From Sphingomonas koreensis (GTDB taxonomy: Bacteria > Pseudomonadota > Alphaproteobacteria > Sphingomonadales > Sphingomonadaceae): a DNA stretch of 64,000 nucleotides. The notes below the pieces were generated by a model that saw nothing but the letters and a program-made list of their open reading frames with translations, was not told the origin of the DNA and made no database searches. The stretch spans positions 2,106,501-2,170,500 of the forward strand of contig NZ_PGEN01000001.1 of the NCBI RefSeq assembly GCF_002797435.1, in the 5' to 3' direction. Of this stretch, positions 46,346 through 55,149 are shown one piece after another. Within the stretch, counting starts at the first letter, position 1; every line of letters starts with the position of its first letter. The translations under genes were made by a program, and so were the position numbers.

Positions 46346-47716
46346 ATGTGGGGCGGGCGCTTTGCCGAAGGCCCGTCATCGGTGATGCGTGAGATTAACG
46401 CATCCATCCCGTTCGACAAGCGCATGTGGCGTCAGGACATCGCCGGATCGAAAGCGCACGTGGCCATGCTCGGCGAACAGGGCATCGTCGATGCGGCCGA
46501 TGCGGCGACGATCTCGGCCGGGCTCGATGCGGTCGCGGCCGATTACGAGCGCGACGGAGTGCCCGAGGATCTGGCGCTCGAAGACATCCATATGCTGACC
46601 GAGGCGCGGCTGGCCGAGAAGATCGGGCCGGTCGCCGGGCGCCTGCACACCGCGCGCAGCCGCAACGATCAGGTTGCGACCGATTTCCGCCTGTGGGTGC
46701 GCGACGCGACCGATCAGGTGCTCGCCGCGCTCGCCGCGCTTCAGGACGCGCTGCTCGCCCGCGCCGATGAACATGCCGGCAGCGTGATGCCCGGCTTCAC
46801 CCATCTCCAGAGCGCGCAGCCGGTGACGCTCGGCCATCACCTGATGGCCTATTTCGAGATGATCGCGCGCGACGTCTCACGCTTTGCCGACGCGCGAGCG
46901 CGCGGCAATCGCTGCCCGCTCGGCTCGGCGGCCTTGGCCGGCACCGGCTTTCCGCTCGACCGCGACGCGACCGCCGCGGCGCTCGGCTTTGACGGGCCGA
47001 CGCGCAATTCGCTCGATGCGGTGAGCGATCGCGACTTCGCGCTCGATTACCTGATGGCGGCGGCGCAATGCGCGTTGCACCTCAGCCGTCTGGCCGAGGA
47101 ATTCGTGATCTGGGCCAGCCAGCCCTTCGGTTTCGTCAAGCTCTCCGACCAGTGGTCGACCGGCAGCTCGATCATGCCGCAGAAGCGCAACCCCGATGCG
47201 GCCGAGCTGGTGCGCGGCCATTCGGGTCGCATCGTCGGCTGCCTGACGTCGCTGATGATCACGATGAAGGGGCTGCCGCTCGCCTATTCGAAGGACATGC
47301 AGGACGACAAGCCGCCGGTGTTCGAGGCGCACGACCTGCTCGCGCTGTCGATCGCGGCGATGACCGGGATGGTGGAAAGCGCGCAGTTCCGCACCGACCG
47401 GATGCGCGGCCTCGCCGAAAGCGGCTTTGCGACCGCCACCGACCTTGCCGACTGGCTGGTGCGCGAGGGCGGTATCCCGTTCCGCGAGGCGCACCACATC
47501 ACCGGCCGCGCGGTCGCCGCGGCCGAAGCGAAGAATGTGCGGCTCGACCAGCTGGAGCTTGCGGATCTGCAGGCGATCGACCAGCGTATCGACGAGCGCG
47601 TGTTCGGCGTGCTGACCGTCGATGCTTCGGTCGCGAGCCGGATCAGCTTCGGCGGGACCGCACCCGTGCGGGTACGGGAAGCAATTGCGGCGGCACGCGC
47701 CGCAAGAGGAGTATAG
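46346..47716 (+). CDS. argH: argininosuccinate lyase
   Basis: Last enzyme of arginine synthesis, splitting argininosuccinate to arginine and fumarate. [20 protein letters not shown] is the classical N terminus. [20 protein letters not shown] contains the substrate-binding region, and [19 protein letters not shown] is the fumarase/lyase superfamily signature with the catalytic Ser. Length 456 residues is normal. No good ribosome site precedes the ATG, and the gene abuts the divergent tlpA gene. It heads an argH-lptM-lysA run. Confidence 0.95.
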   Translation: MWGGRFAEGPSSVMREINASIPFDKRMWRQDIAGSKAHVAMLGEQGIVDAADAATISAGLDAVAADYERDGVPEDLALEDIHMLTEARLAEKIGPVAGRLHTARSRNDQVATDFRLWVRDATDQVLAALAALQDALLARADEHAGSVMPGFTHLQSAQPVTLGHHLMAYFEMIARDVSRFADARARGNRCPLGSAALAGTGFPLDRDATAAALGFDGPTRNSLDAVSDRDFALDYLMAAAQCALHLSRLAEEFVIWASQPFGFVKLSDQWSTGSSIMPQKRNPDAAELVRGHSGRIVGCLTSLMITMKGLPLAYSKDMQDDKPPVFEAHDLLALSIAAMTGMVESAQFRTDRMRGLAESGFATATDLADWLVREGGIPFREAHHITGRAVAAAEAKNVRLDQLELADLQAIDQRIDERVFGVLTVDASVASRISFGGTAPVRVREAIAAARAARGV

Positions 47717-47719
47717 GAC

Positions 47720-47953
47720 ATGCGAACCCTGGTGGTCTTCACGGCGCTTCTGTTGGCTGCTTGCGGCAACAAGGGCGACCTGAAACCGGCCGCCGGGGGA
47801 TCGCTGCCGACCAAACCTTATGGGGCGGTGGCCACACCGACACCGGCTGATTTGGTGAAGGCGCCGCCCCAGACCCGACCGACGCGCAGCGACGAAGTGC
47901 TGCGCAGTTCCGAGGAACGCCGCGGCGACGAATTCGAACTGCCGCCGCAGTAA
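47720..47953 (+). CDS. lptM: LptM-like lipoprotein
   Basis: A 77-residue lipoprotein. The signal MRTLVVFTALLLAAC has a lipobox with Cys15 and is followed by GNKGDLKPA, the short conserved CGxKGxL motif of the LptM/YifL family. E. coli LptM binds the LptD-LptE LPS translocon and helps its maturation. The position between argH and lysA is the usual one for this family in proteobacteria. The rest is Pro/Thr-rich and low in structure. Confidence 0.82.
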   Translation: MRTLVVFTALLLAACGNKGDLKPAAGGSLPTKPYGAVATPTPADLVKAPPQTRPTRSDEVLRSSEERRGDEFELPPQ

Positions 47954-47972
47954 TCGAGAAGACCCGACACCC

Positions 47973-49232
47973 ATGGATCATTTCAACCGCAAGAACGGCG
48001 TCCTTCACGCCGAGAACGTCTCCATCCCCGCGATCGCGGCCGAAGTCGGCACGCCGGTCTATGTCTATTCGACCGCCACCCTGGAACGCCACGCCTCCGC
48101 GCTCAAGAACGCGCTCGCCGGCCTGCCCAGCGTCCACCTCGCCTTTGCGATCAAGGCGAACCCCAACCTTGCCGTGCTCGGCGTGCTGGCGCGTCAGGGC
48201 TATGGCGCCGACGTCGTCTCGGGCGGTGAGCTCAAGCGCGCGCTGGCGGCCGGGATGCCCGCAGAGGACGTCGTTTTCTCGGGCGTCGGCAAGACCCGTG
48301 CCGAGCTTCAGCTCGGCCTCGATGAGGGCATCGGCCAGTTCAACCTCGAGCTGGAAGAGGAAGGCGAAGTCCTTGCCGATCTCGCCCATGCGCAGGGCAA
48401 GACCGCGCCCGCGGTGCTGCGCGTGAACCCCGATGTCGATGCGGGTACCCACGCCAAGATCTCGACCGGCAAGGCCGAGAACAAGTTCGGCGTGGCGATC
48501 GACCGCGCGCTCGAGATCTTCGACCGGCTCGCCAAGCGCCCCGGCCTGAACCTGCGCGGTGTCGCCATCCATATCGGCAGCCAGCTCACCGAGCTTGCGC
48601 CACTCGAAGCCGCGTACAAGCGCGTCGGGGAACTGGTCGCTCAGCTGCGCGCAGCCGGCCACACCATCACCCATGTCGATCTGGGCGGCGGGCTCGGCGT
48701 GCCCTATCATGCCGGCCAGACCGTCTCGACCGCCGAGGAATTCGGCGCGATGGTGGCGCGCGTGACCCAGGGCTGGAACGTCACGCTGATGTTCGAGCCG
48801 GGCCGCTTCATCTGCGGCAATGCCGGCGTGCTGGTGACCGAGGTCATCTGGGTCAAGCCGGCCGCGGGCAATCCCTATGTCATCGTCGATGCCGCGATGA
48901 ACGACCTTGCCCGCCCGGCGCTGTACGATGCCTATCACGAATTCGAGGCGGTCGAGCCGACCGGCGAGAAGTTCGTCGCCAATATCGCCGGACCGGTGTG
49001 CGAGACCGGCGACACCTTCGCAATGGGGCGCGAGATCGATGTGGTGAAGTCCGGCGATCTCGCCGTGTTCCGCACCGCCGGCGCCTATGGCGCGACCATG
49101 GCCTCCACCTATAACAGCCGCGCGCTGGTGCCCGAGGTGCTGGTGTCGGGCGACAGGTTCGCGGTGGTCGCCGACCGCATCCAGCCCGAAACCATCATGG
49201 GCGCCGAACGCGTGCCCGAGTGGGTCCGGTGA
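47973..49232 (+). CDS. lysA: diaminopimelate decarboxylase
   Basis: PLP-dependent alanine-racemase-fold enzyme producing lysine from meso-DAP. The PLP lysine is in VHLAFAIKANPNLAVL; the glycine-rich phosphate loop is HVDLGGGLGVPY; the Arg/Cys active-site elements are MFEPGRFICGNAGVL and PVCETGDTFAMGRE. Length 419 residues is standard. The TGA overlaps the GTG of the next gene. Confidence 0.97.
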   Translation: MDHFNRKNGVLHAENVSIPAIAAEVGTPVYVYSTATLERHASALKNALAGLPSVHLAFAIKANPNLAVLGVLARQGYGADVVSGGELKRALAAGMPAEDVVFSGVGKTRAELQLGLDEGIGQFNLELEEEGEVLADLAHAQGKTAPAVLRVNPDVDAGTHAKISTGKAENKFGVAIDRALEIFDRLAKRPGLNLRGVAIHIGSQLTELAPLEAAYKRVGELVAQLRAAGHTITHVDLGGGLGVPYHAGQTVSTAEEFGAMVARVTQGWNVTLMFEPGRFICGNAGVLVTEVIWVKPAAGNPYVIVDAAMNDLARPALYDAYHEFEAVEPTGEKFVANIAGPVCETGDTFAMGREIDVVKSGDLAVFRTAGAYGATMASTYNSRALVPEVLVSGDRFAVVADRIQPETIMGAERVPEWVR

Positions 49233-49984
49233 AACGATCGGGGCTGCCCGTCTTCGTCCAGCTGGACGGGCGGCCCGTGATCCTGATCGGTAGTGGCGCG
49301 ACAGCGGAGGCCAAGCGCCGCCTGCTCGAACGTGCCGGTGCCATGATCGTCGGCGAGGAGAGCGACGCCCGCCTCGCCATCATCGCCGGCGACGATCCCG
49401 AACCGGCTGCGGCCCGGCTCAAGGCGCGCGGCATCCTTGTCAATGTCGCCGACCGGCCGGACCTGTGCGACTTCACCCTGCCCGCGATCGTCGATCGCGA
49501 TCCGGTGACGATCGCGATCGGCACCGGCGGCGCATCGGCCGGGCTCGCCGCGGCGCTGCGGCAGCGGTTCGAGACGATGCTACCCACATCGCTTGGCGGG
49601 CTCGCGGATGCGCTCAAGGGCAGCCGTGACGCGATCCGCGCGCACTGGCCCGATGCGAGCGAACGCCGCCGGGCGATCGGCGCCGCGCTGGCCGGAACGC
49701 TCGATCCGCTCGCCGATCAGGATGCGGGCGCAGTCGAGCGCTGGCTCGCGATGCCCGGTGCGCAGCATGCCGAGACCGTCCGCATCACGTTGCGCTCTAC
49801 CGACCCCGACGACCTCAGCCTGCGTGAAGCGCGGCTGCTCGCCCAGGCTGACCGGGTGACGCATCGCCCTAATGTGCCTGGCACCATCCTCATCCGTGCG
49901 CGCGCCGATGCCGAGCGCATTGTGTGCGAAGCCCCGCCCGCTAATTTGCCCGGCCTGACCGTGGATCTGGAGATGGCCATTTGA
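49229..49984 (+). CDS. siroheme synthase-like protein (CysG N-terminal type)
   Basis: A 251-residue protein. The N-terminal NAD-binding domain, PVFVQLDGRPVILIGSGATA, leads to GILVNVADRPDLCDFTLPAI and DPVTIAIGTGGASAGLAAAL, the conserved precorrin-2 dehydrogenase/ferrochelatase pattern. A segment of about 25 residues usually found after the Rossmann loop is missing. The C terminus contains DPDDLSLREARLLAQADRV, which resembles the opening of a uroporphyrinogen methyltransferase domain that is then truncated. The GTG start overlaps the lysA stop. Predicted to act in siroheme synthesis, but reduced; see findings. Confidence 0.72.
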   Translation: MKRSGLPVFVQLDGRPVILIGSGATAEAKRRLLERAGAMIVGEESDARLAIIAGDDPEPAAARLKARGILVNVADRPDLCDFTLPAIVDRDPVTIAIGTGGASAGLAAALRQRFETMLPTSLGGLADALKGSRDAIRAHWPDASERRRAIGAALAGTLDPLADQDAGAVERWLAMPGAQHAETVRITLRSTDPDDLSLREARLLAQADRVTHRPNVPGTILIRARADAERIVCEAPPANLPGLTVDLEMAI

Positions 49985-50931
49985 GCGGCTTTGCCTATGT
50001 CGTCACCCGTAGCGGCGTGCGCGCGCTCGACGCCCATGACGCGATCGGGTTGCGGCGCGGTTTCGTGTGGATCCACCTCACCTCGCGCGACGAAGAGGTG
50101 CAGGCATGGCTGCGCGACGTGGCCAAGCTCGACCGATTCACCGTGGAGGCCCTGACCGCGCTCGAGACCCGGCCGCGCTGCGATCAGATCAATGGCGGGG
50201 CGGTACTCAACCTGCGCGGACTGACACATGCGGCAATGCGCAGCTCCGACCCGCTCGCCTCGATCCGCCTCTATGCCGAGGGGGATCGCGTCATCTCGGT
50301 CACCCGCCTGCCGCTCGATGCCGTCGATGTCGCGCGCGCGGCATCCGAGGCGGGCGACGTGCGCGACGCGGGCGACCTGATCGCGACGCTGGCCGAAGCG
50401 ATCACCGAACAGCTCGATCCGCAGGTCGCCGATCTCGGCGACTCGCTCGACAGCTGCGAGGAGCAGCTCGATGCTCGTCAGGCGTTCGAACTCAGGCGCA
50501 ACGTCAATATCGTCCGTCGTCAGGCGATCGGCTATCGACGCTTCCTCTATCCCCAGCGTGTGGCGCTGGAGAAGCTTTCGGCGCTGCCCGTCCGCTGGCT
50601 GAGCGACGACGATCGATTGCATATCGGCGGCGCCGCTGATCGCGCCGCACGCATGGCGGAGGAACTGGAAAGTATTCGCGAACGCGCGGCGCTGATCCAT
50701 GAGACGCTGACGGATCTTCGCGCCGAAGTCATCGACCAGCGATCGCTGGTGATCGCGGTCGCGGCGATGGTGTTCCTGCCGCTCACCTTCATCACCGGCC
50801 TGTTCGGGATGAACGTGCAGGGCATTCCCTATGACGACCATCCCGGGTCGTTCTGGGTGATCACCGCCTTCAGCGTGGCGGTTGCGGCAGCGGTGACCTT
50901 CTACTTCGTCAGGCGGCACTGGTTCCGTTAG
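49981..50931 (+). CDS. CorA/ZntB-family divalent-metal transporter
   Basis: A 316-residue membrane protein. A large N-terminal cytosolic domain and a long helix (about 150-255) precede two C-terminal transmembrane helices. GMNVQGIPYDD in the loop after the first helix (GLFGMN) is the CorA selectivity motif. The overall length and the loop suit the ZntB branch, which moves Zn, while classical CorA moves Mg. The TTG start overlaps the upstream TGA. The 3' end overlaps the convergent response regulator gene by 23 bases. Confidence 0.88.
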   Translation: MSGFAYVVTRSGVRALDAHDAIGLRRGFVWIHLTSRDEEVQAWLRDVAKLDRFTVEALTALETRPRCDQINGGAVLNLRGLTHAAMRSSDPLASIRLYAEGDRVISVTRLPLDAVDVARAASEAGDVRDAGDLIATLAEAITEQLDPQVADLGDSLDSCEEQLDARQAFELRRNVNIVRRQAIGYRRFLYPQRVALEKLSALPVRWLSDDDRLHIGGAADRAARMAEELESIRERAALIHETLTDLRAEVIDQRSLVIAVAAMVFLPLTFITGLFGMNVQGIPYDDHPGSFWVITAFSVAVAAAVTFYFVRRHWFR

Positions 50932-51514
50932 GGATCGTCCCCGACAGCCGCTCGACCTCCGCATTGAGCGAACTGATCGAGCTGACCAGCCGCGCCCGAT
51001 CGGCGCGGGTGATGGCCAGTTCGGTCCGGGCCTCGCCCAGTTCGATCGCCCGCGCGGCAATTCGCGCATCGAGCGAAGCGACCGCACGCTTGAGCTCGGC
51101 GATGCGACTTGCCCGCCCGAGCGTACGGTCGATCCGCGCAAGCAGGACATCGAAATCGAACGGCTTGGGAACATAGTCGTCGGCGCCCGCGGCAAGCGCC
51201 TCGACCGCAGCGCCGCTATCGCTGCGCGCGGTGATCATGATGACGGGAAGGTCGGCGGTACGTGGGGTGGCGCGCAGATCGGCCAGCACCTCGATCCCCG
51301 ACATGCCGGGCATCATCATGTCGAGCAGGACAAGGTCGAAACCGCGCCCGGCGATCAGGTCGAGCGCCTCGCGCCCATTGTCGCTGAGCACCACCAGATA
51401 GCCCGCCTGTCCCAGCCGCGCGCCCATCACATTGAGGTTGGTCCGGCTGTCGTCGACGATCAGCACCGTGGCAGCAGCCCGGCGCGTTTCGTTCGAAAGG
51501 AGGCTCTGGCTCAT
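50909..51514 (-). CDS. single-domain response regulator with C-terminal coiled coil
   Basis: A 201-residue protein. The receiver domain has VLIVDDSRTNLNVMGARL (Asp21, Asp22), the phosphoacceptor Asp65 in LVLLDMMMPGMSG, the Thr in VIMITARSD and the Lys in VPKPFDFD. Instead of a DNA-binding or output domain the C terminus is a helical, probably coiled-coil tail of about 70 residues ending in VERLSGTIPNGTSAA. It probably relays signals by protein contacts. No cognate histidine kinase is in the window. It is similar to PleD-like receivers but lacks GGDEF. Confidence 0.85.
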   Translation of the reverse strand: MSQSLLSNETRRAAATVLIVDDSRTNLNVMGARLGQAGYLVVLSDNGREALDLIAGRGFDLVLLDMMMPGMSGIEVLADLRATPRTADLPVIMITARSDSGAAVEALAAGADDYVPKPFDFDVLLARIDRTLGRASRIAELKRAVASLDARIAARAIELGEARTELAITRADRARLVSSISSLNAEVERLSGTIPNGTSAA

Positions 51515-51584
51515 GCGCGCGAGCGTAGAGTCGAAAGCGTCACGATCCCGTTAATGCTCCGGCAACCACCTGACGGACGGACGC

Positions 51585-52130
51585 TCAGCGGCGCAGGAAG
51601 CCCAGGACCTGATCGACCATCGTACCGAGCTGGGGCGAAGCATCCCCCACGGCGTCCGCGCCGCCTGCGCCCGGGCCGGTATTGATCGCGACGCCGAGCG
51701 GGGTCGGCCAGCCGCGCAATGCATGGATGACGGTGCGCAACGCGGCGAGCGTCGAGACCGCCGCCTGCCATCCGCCCGCGGTCGCGACCAGCCCGACCGG
51801 CATGCCGTCGAAATAGGCGCGTTCGTCGCCGCGCAGCAGCTCGGCATAATCGAGCGCATTCTTGACCATGCCCGAGAGCGAGCCGTGATAGCCCGGCGAA
51901 CCGACGATCAGCCCGTCCGCCTCGCGCAGCACCGAGACGAAGTGCACGATTCGCGGATCGTCGGTGGTGCAGCCGAGCTCGTAATGCGGGAAGTTGATCG
52001 CCTCGCCGGTCAGCAGCGTAACGCGCGCGCCCCTTGCCTCGGCCAGTGTCAGGCAATGCGCGAGCGCGCGGCCGGTCGCCGATTCGGGACGCGAGGTGCC
52101 GCCGAGGGCGACGATGTGCGGCTTGCTCAT
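51585..52130 (-). CDS. NADPH-dependent FMN reductase family protein
   Basis: A 181-residue flavodoxin-fold protein. IVALGGTSRPESATGRAL is the FMN phosphate-binding loop, and GSPGYHGSLSGMVKNALDY is the flavin-stacking loop typical of NADPH:FMN reductases and azoreductase-like enzymes. Predicted to supply reduced flavin or reduce quinones; the partner is unknown. It is divergent from the CaiB-type gene with 67 bases between starts. Confidence 0.88.
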   Translation of the reverse strand: MSKPHIVALGGTSRPESATGRALAHCLTLAEARGARVTLLTGEAINFPHYELGCTTDDPRIVHFVSVLREADGLIVGSPGYHGSLSGMVKNALDYAELLRGDERAYFDGMPVGLVATAGGWQAAVSTLAALRTVIHALRGWPTPLGVAINTGPGAGGADAVGDASPQLGTMVDQVLGFLRR

Positions 52131-52197
52131 GCGCCCGCGCTAGCCGAAACAGATGCCCCGGGCCACCCACTGAAACGAACGCGGGAACAGAGAAAAT

Positions 52198-53262
52198 ATG
52201 CAGGCACCATTGGCGGGGATGCGGGTGATCGAGATCGATGCGATCGGCGCGGTGCCGTTCGCGTCGATGCTGCTCGCCGATCTGGGGTGCGAAGTCGTGC
52301 GCGTCGCCCAGCCGGGCAGCGGCACCAGCGCGATCGTCCCCGCCATGTATCGCGGACGGCAGGACGTGACGCTCGACTTTCGCGAACCCGCCGCGATCGC
52401 CGAGGTGCTCGCGCTGGCCGGGCACGCCGATGCCCTGGTCGAGGGGATGCCACCGGGATCGATGGAGGCGCTGGGGCTGGGGCCCGACCGGTGCCGGGCA
52501 CGCAATCCGCGGCTCGTCTATGGCCGGGCGAGCGTCTGGGGACAGACCGGGCCGCTCGCGGGACGCCCCGGTGCCGACATCAACGTGCTCGCACTCACGG
52601 GCGCGCTCCATGCGATCGGTGCGCCGGATGCGCCCGCGGTGCCTCTCAACCTGCTCGGCGACCATGCCGGCTGCGGGCTGTTCCTTGCGCTGGGCATGGT
52701 CTCGGCCATGCTTGGCGCACACATCGATGGCGAAGGACGCGTGGTCGATGCCGCGGCGATCGACGGGGTCGCGACGCTGATGGCACTGACCCAGAGCCTG
52801 TTCGCCAGCGGCCGCTGGATCGACCGGCGCGAAGCCAATCTGATCGATGGCGGCGCCCCCTTCTACCGCAGCTATGCCTGCGCCGACGGCCAGCATGTCG
52901 CGGTCGGCGCGATCGAACCGGTGCAGTTCGACTCCCTGTGCACCGGCCTCGGTTTCCCGGCAGGCAGCTTCGCGCAGCTCGACCGCACCGGCTGGCCGGC
53001 CATGGCAGCACGTTTTGCCGAGCGCTTCGCGGCGCGGACGCGCGACGAATGGGTGCGGACCTTCGCGCAGGGGGAGGCCTGCGTCACGCCGGTGCTGTCG
53101 CTGGCCGAAGCCGCGCGGCACCCGCATGCGCTGGCGCGCCGCCCCGTCGCGGCCGGGCCGGAGGGCGCAGCGACCGCGCCGCAGTTCGCGCCGCGCGCCG
53201 GGGTGGCACCGCCCGCGCGTCCGGTATCGGTCGATGAGGTGCTGGCGCGCTGGTCGCGCTAG
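52198..53262 (+). CDS. CaiB/BaiF CoA-transferase family, alpha-methylacyl-CoA racemase type
   Basis: A 354-residue family III CoA enzyme. LAGMRVIEIDAIGAVPFASM, then LLADLGCEVVRVAQPG, are the usual N-terminal motifs, and the catalytic Asp lies in NLLGDHAGCGLFLALG. The length of about 350 and the GRASVWGQTGPLAGRPGADI segment favour racemase-like members, which epimerise 2-methylacyl-CoAs, over formyl-CoA transferases. Substrate inferred only. The ATG at 52198 has a weak ribosome site. Its TAG shares CTAG with the stop of fliS. Confidence 0.85.
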   Translation: MQAPLAGMRVIEIDAIGAVPFASMLLADLGCEVVRVAQPGSGTSAIVPAMYRGRQDVTLDFREPAAIAEVLALAGHADALVEGMPPGSMEALGLGPDRCRARNPRLVYGRASVWGQTGPLAGRPGADINVLALTGALHAIGAPDAPAVPLNLLGDHAGCGLFLALGMVSAMLGAHIDGEGRVVDAAAIDGVATLMALTQSLFASGRWIDRREANLIDGGAPFYRSYACADGQHVAVGAIEPVQFDSLCTGLGFPAGSFAQLDRTGWPAMAARFAERFAARTRDEWVRTFAQGEACVTPVLSLAEAARHPHALARRPVAAGPEGAATAPQFAPRAGVAPPARPVSVDEVLARWSR

Positions 53263-53657
53263 GCGGCGCGCGCCTGGCTCCAGGCGCTCGCAATGTCCTC
53301 CAGATCGTCGGCAACCGCACGGAAGGGCGTCGGATCGCCGCCGATGCTGGCGTTCAGGATCTGCGCGCGCAGCCCGTGATAGAGCGTCGCGAGCGTCTGC
53401 GAGACCTCGCCGCCGCGCTCGAAATCGAGACCTGATTCGAGCGCGAACAGGATCGCAGTGGCGCGCGCGATCCGCTCGCTCTTGACCGGCAGCTGCCCCT
53501 TTTCGAGCGCGAAGGCCGCGGCACGGAGCGCGGCGATGCATTCCTTGTACATGATCTCGACCAGCGCGTGCGGATCGGCGGCCGCGGTCCGGCCGACCGC
53601 GTCGATCGAGCGATAGGTCTGCGCGGCGTTTGCGCTGAGGCGCATCGGGGCCTTCAT
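53259..53657 (-). CDS. fliS: flagellar export chaperone FliS
   Basis: A 132-residue helical chaperone that keeps flagellin unpolymerised before export. The typical start is RLSANAAQTYRSIDAVGRTA, followed by PHALVEIMYKECIAALRAAA and ERGGEVSQTLATLYHGLRAQ. The ATG at 53657 overlaps the fliD stop region; an in-frame ATG at 53645 is also possible. It is the last gene of the fli operon, and the flagellin gene it serves is not in this window. Confidence 0.9.
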   Translation of the reverse strand: MKAPMRLSANAAQTYRSIDAVGRTAAADPHALVEIMYKECIAALRAAAFALEKGQLPVKSERIARATAILFALESGLDFERGGEVSQTLATLYHGLRAQILNASIGGDPTPFRAVADDLEDIASAWSQARAA

Positions 53658-53661
53658 CGCA

Positions 53662-55116
53662 TCAGCCCTGCTTGTTCCACGCATCGACCTGGTTCTGGAG
53701 GAAGGTCAGGGTCGATTTGTACGCCGCAACCCGGGCATCCATCGTCGCGAACTGGCGCGTCATGCGCGTGCGCACCGCTTCGGCGTCGCGCACCGCTTCG
53801 GTCTTGTCGTCGACCACGTCGATCTTGGCCTTGGTATAGTTGATCTCGCTCGCGCCCAGACCGCGTAGGGTGCTGGCAGCCGCGCTCGAGATCGCATCGA
53901 GCACCACCGACAGGCCGTTCTTCGTGGTCGCGCTGCCGGCGGGCTGCGCGAACATCTTCTCAACCTGCCCGGGATGGTTGACCAGCGCCTTGGTCAACAC
54001 CGGCGTGTCGAGGCTCAGCGTGCCGTCGCGGTTGGTCTTGACCCCGATCTGCGCGAGCGTGGTGGGTATGTCGGCCGCGCCGCTCGCGATCGGGCTGAGC
54101 GTCAGCTGCTGGAGCTGGCGCTTGAGAGTCTTCGCCGCAAGATCCTGCCGCAACGCGCCATCGACCGGATTGAGGTCCTTCTGCAGCGCCTTGTAGAGCT
54201 CGTTATAGGTTTCGACGAAATCCTGAACCGCCTGCATCAGGGCATTGGTCGGCAGCGTCTTGCCGATGTTCACCATCGTTCCGGGCTGCGCCGAGGCAAG
54301 GTCGAGCTTCACGCCAGGAATGAGATCCGAGATGGTATTGGATTCGCGCTTCAGCGCCACGCCATCGATCGCCACGATCGCATCGGCGGCGGCGCTGCCG
54401 ATGGTCGTGCCGCTCGCGCCGATCCCGATGTTGAGCGCGGCGAGCCCTTCATGCCCCGCCGTCTCGGATGCGGTCAGCGTGAAGGCGCGCGCTTCGCCCG
54501 TGCCGCCCTTCACCACCAGCCGCGATCCGGCCGCGTCGGTGAGGATCGAGGCGCTGACGCCGGCATTGGCGGCGTTGATCGCCGCGGCGATTCCCTCAAG
54601 GCTGGAGTTGTTCTCGCCGATCGTGATCGTCACCGGCGTGCCGCCACCGGCCGCAAAGCCGGTCATCGCGCCGTTGGCGACTGTGGCGGTGCCGAAGGTC
54701 AGCGTCAGCGTGCCCCGGCCAATCGCCGCAGTCTTGTCCGCGACCGGCGCTGCCGACACGGCCTGGGCGGAAGCGAGCTGGCGTACCTCGATCTGCGCGC
54801 TCAGATTGCTGAGATCGGCTCCCGCCAATCGCGAAACGTTGAGGATTCCGGTGTTCGAGCTGGTCGGCTGCGTCGCAAGGCTGCCGCCGCGCGACAGCGT
54901 CGAGAGCGCGGTCGCAAAGCTGGTGATGTTGCTCTTGTGCGTGGTTGCCGCGCTGATCTGCGCAGTCACCAGCTCCTCGCGCTGCGTGAGCTTGGCAGTG
55001 CGATATGCGAACTGCTTCTCGACCAGCTCCTTGACGAGCGCCGCCGTATCGATGCCCGATCCGGTGCCGATCTTCGAGGCGATCGAGCTCGCCGATGTCG
55101 TCGATTCAACCGCCAC
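53662..55116 (-). CDS. fliD: flagellar hook-associated protein 2 (filament cap)
   Basis: A 484-residue secreted cap protein. The N-terminal ASKIGTGSGIDTAALVKELV and the helix VEKQFAYRTAKLTQREELV are the FliD D0 region. The centre contains repeated Ala/Thr/Val-rich domains (D2/D3). The C-terminal coiled coil, TRMTRQFATMDARVAAYKST then LTFLQNQVDAWNKQG, ends the protein as in other FliDs. The start is a GTG with GGGGGG upstream. It follows flhB and precedes fliS. Confidence 0.93.
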   Translation of the reverse strand: MAVESTTSASSIASKIGTGSGIDTAALVKELVEKQFAYRTAKLTQREELVTAQISAATTHKSNITSFATALSTLSRGGSLATQPTSSNTGILNVSRLAGADLSNLSAQIEVRQLASAQAVSAAPVADKTAAIGRGTLTLTFGTATVANGAMTGFAAGGGTPVTITIGENNSSLEGIAAAINAANAGVSASILTDAAGSRLVVKGGTGEARAFTLTASETAGHEGLAALNIGIGASGTTIGSAAADAIVAIDGVALKRESNTISDLIPGVKLDLASAQPGTMVNIGKTLPTNALMQAVQDFVETYNELYKALQKDLNPVDGALRQDLAAKTLKRQLQQLTLSPIASGAADIPTTLAQIGVKTNRDGTLSLDTPVLTKALVNHPGQVEKMFAQPAGSATTKNGLSVVLDAISSAAASTLRGLGASEINYTKAKIDVVDDKTEAVRDAEAVRTRMTRQFATMDARVAAYKSTLTFLQNQVDAWNKQG

Positions 55117-55149
55117 GTGAACGCCCCCCTCTATGCTGGTTAACGGCTG

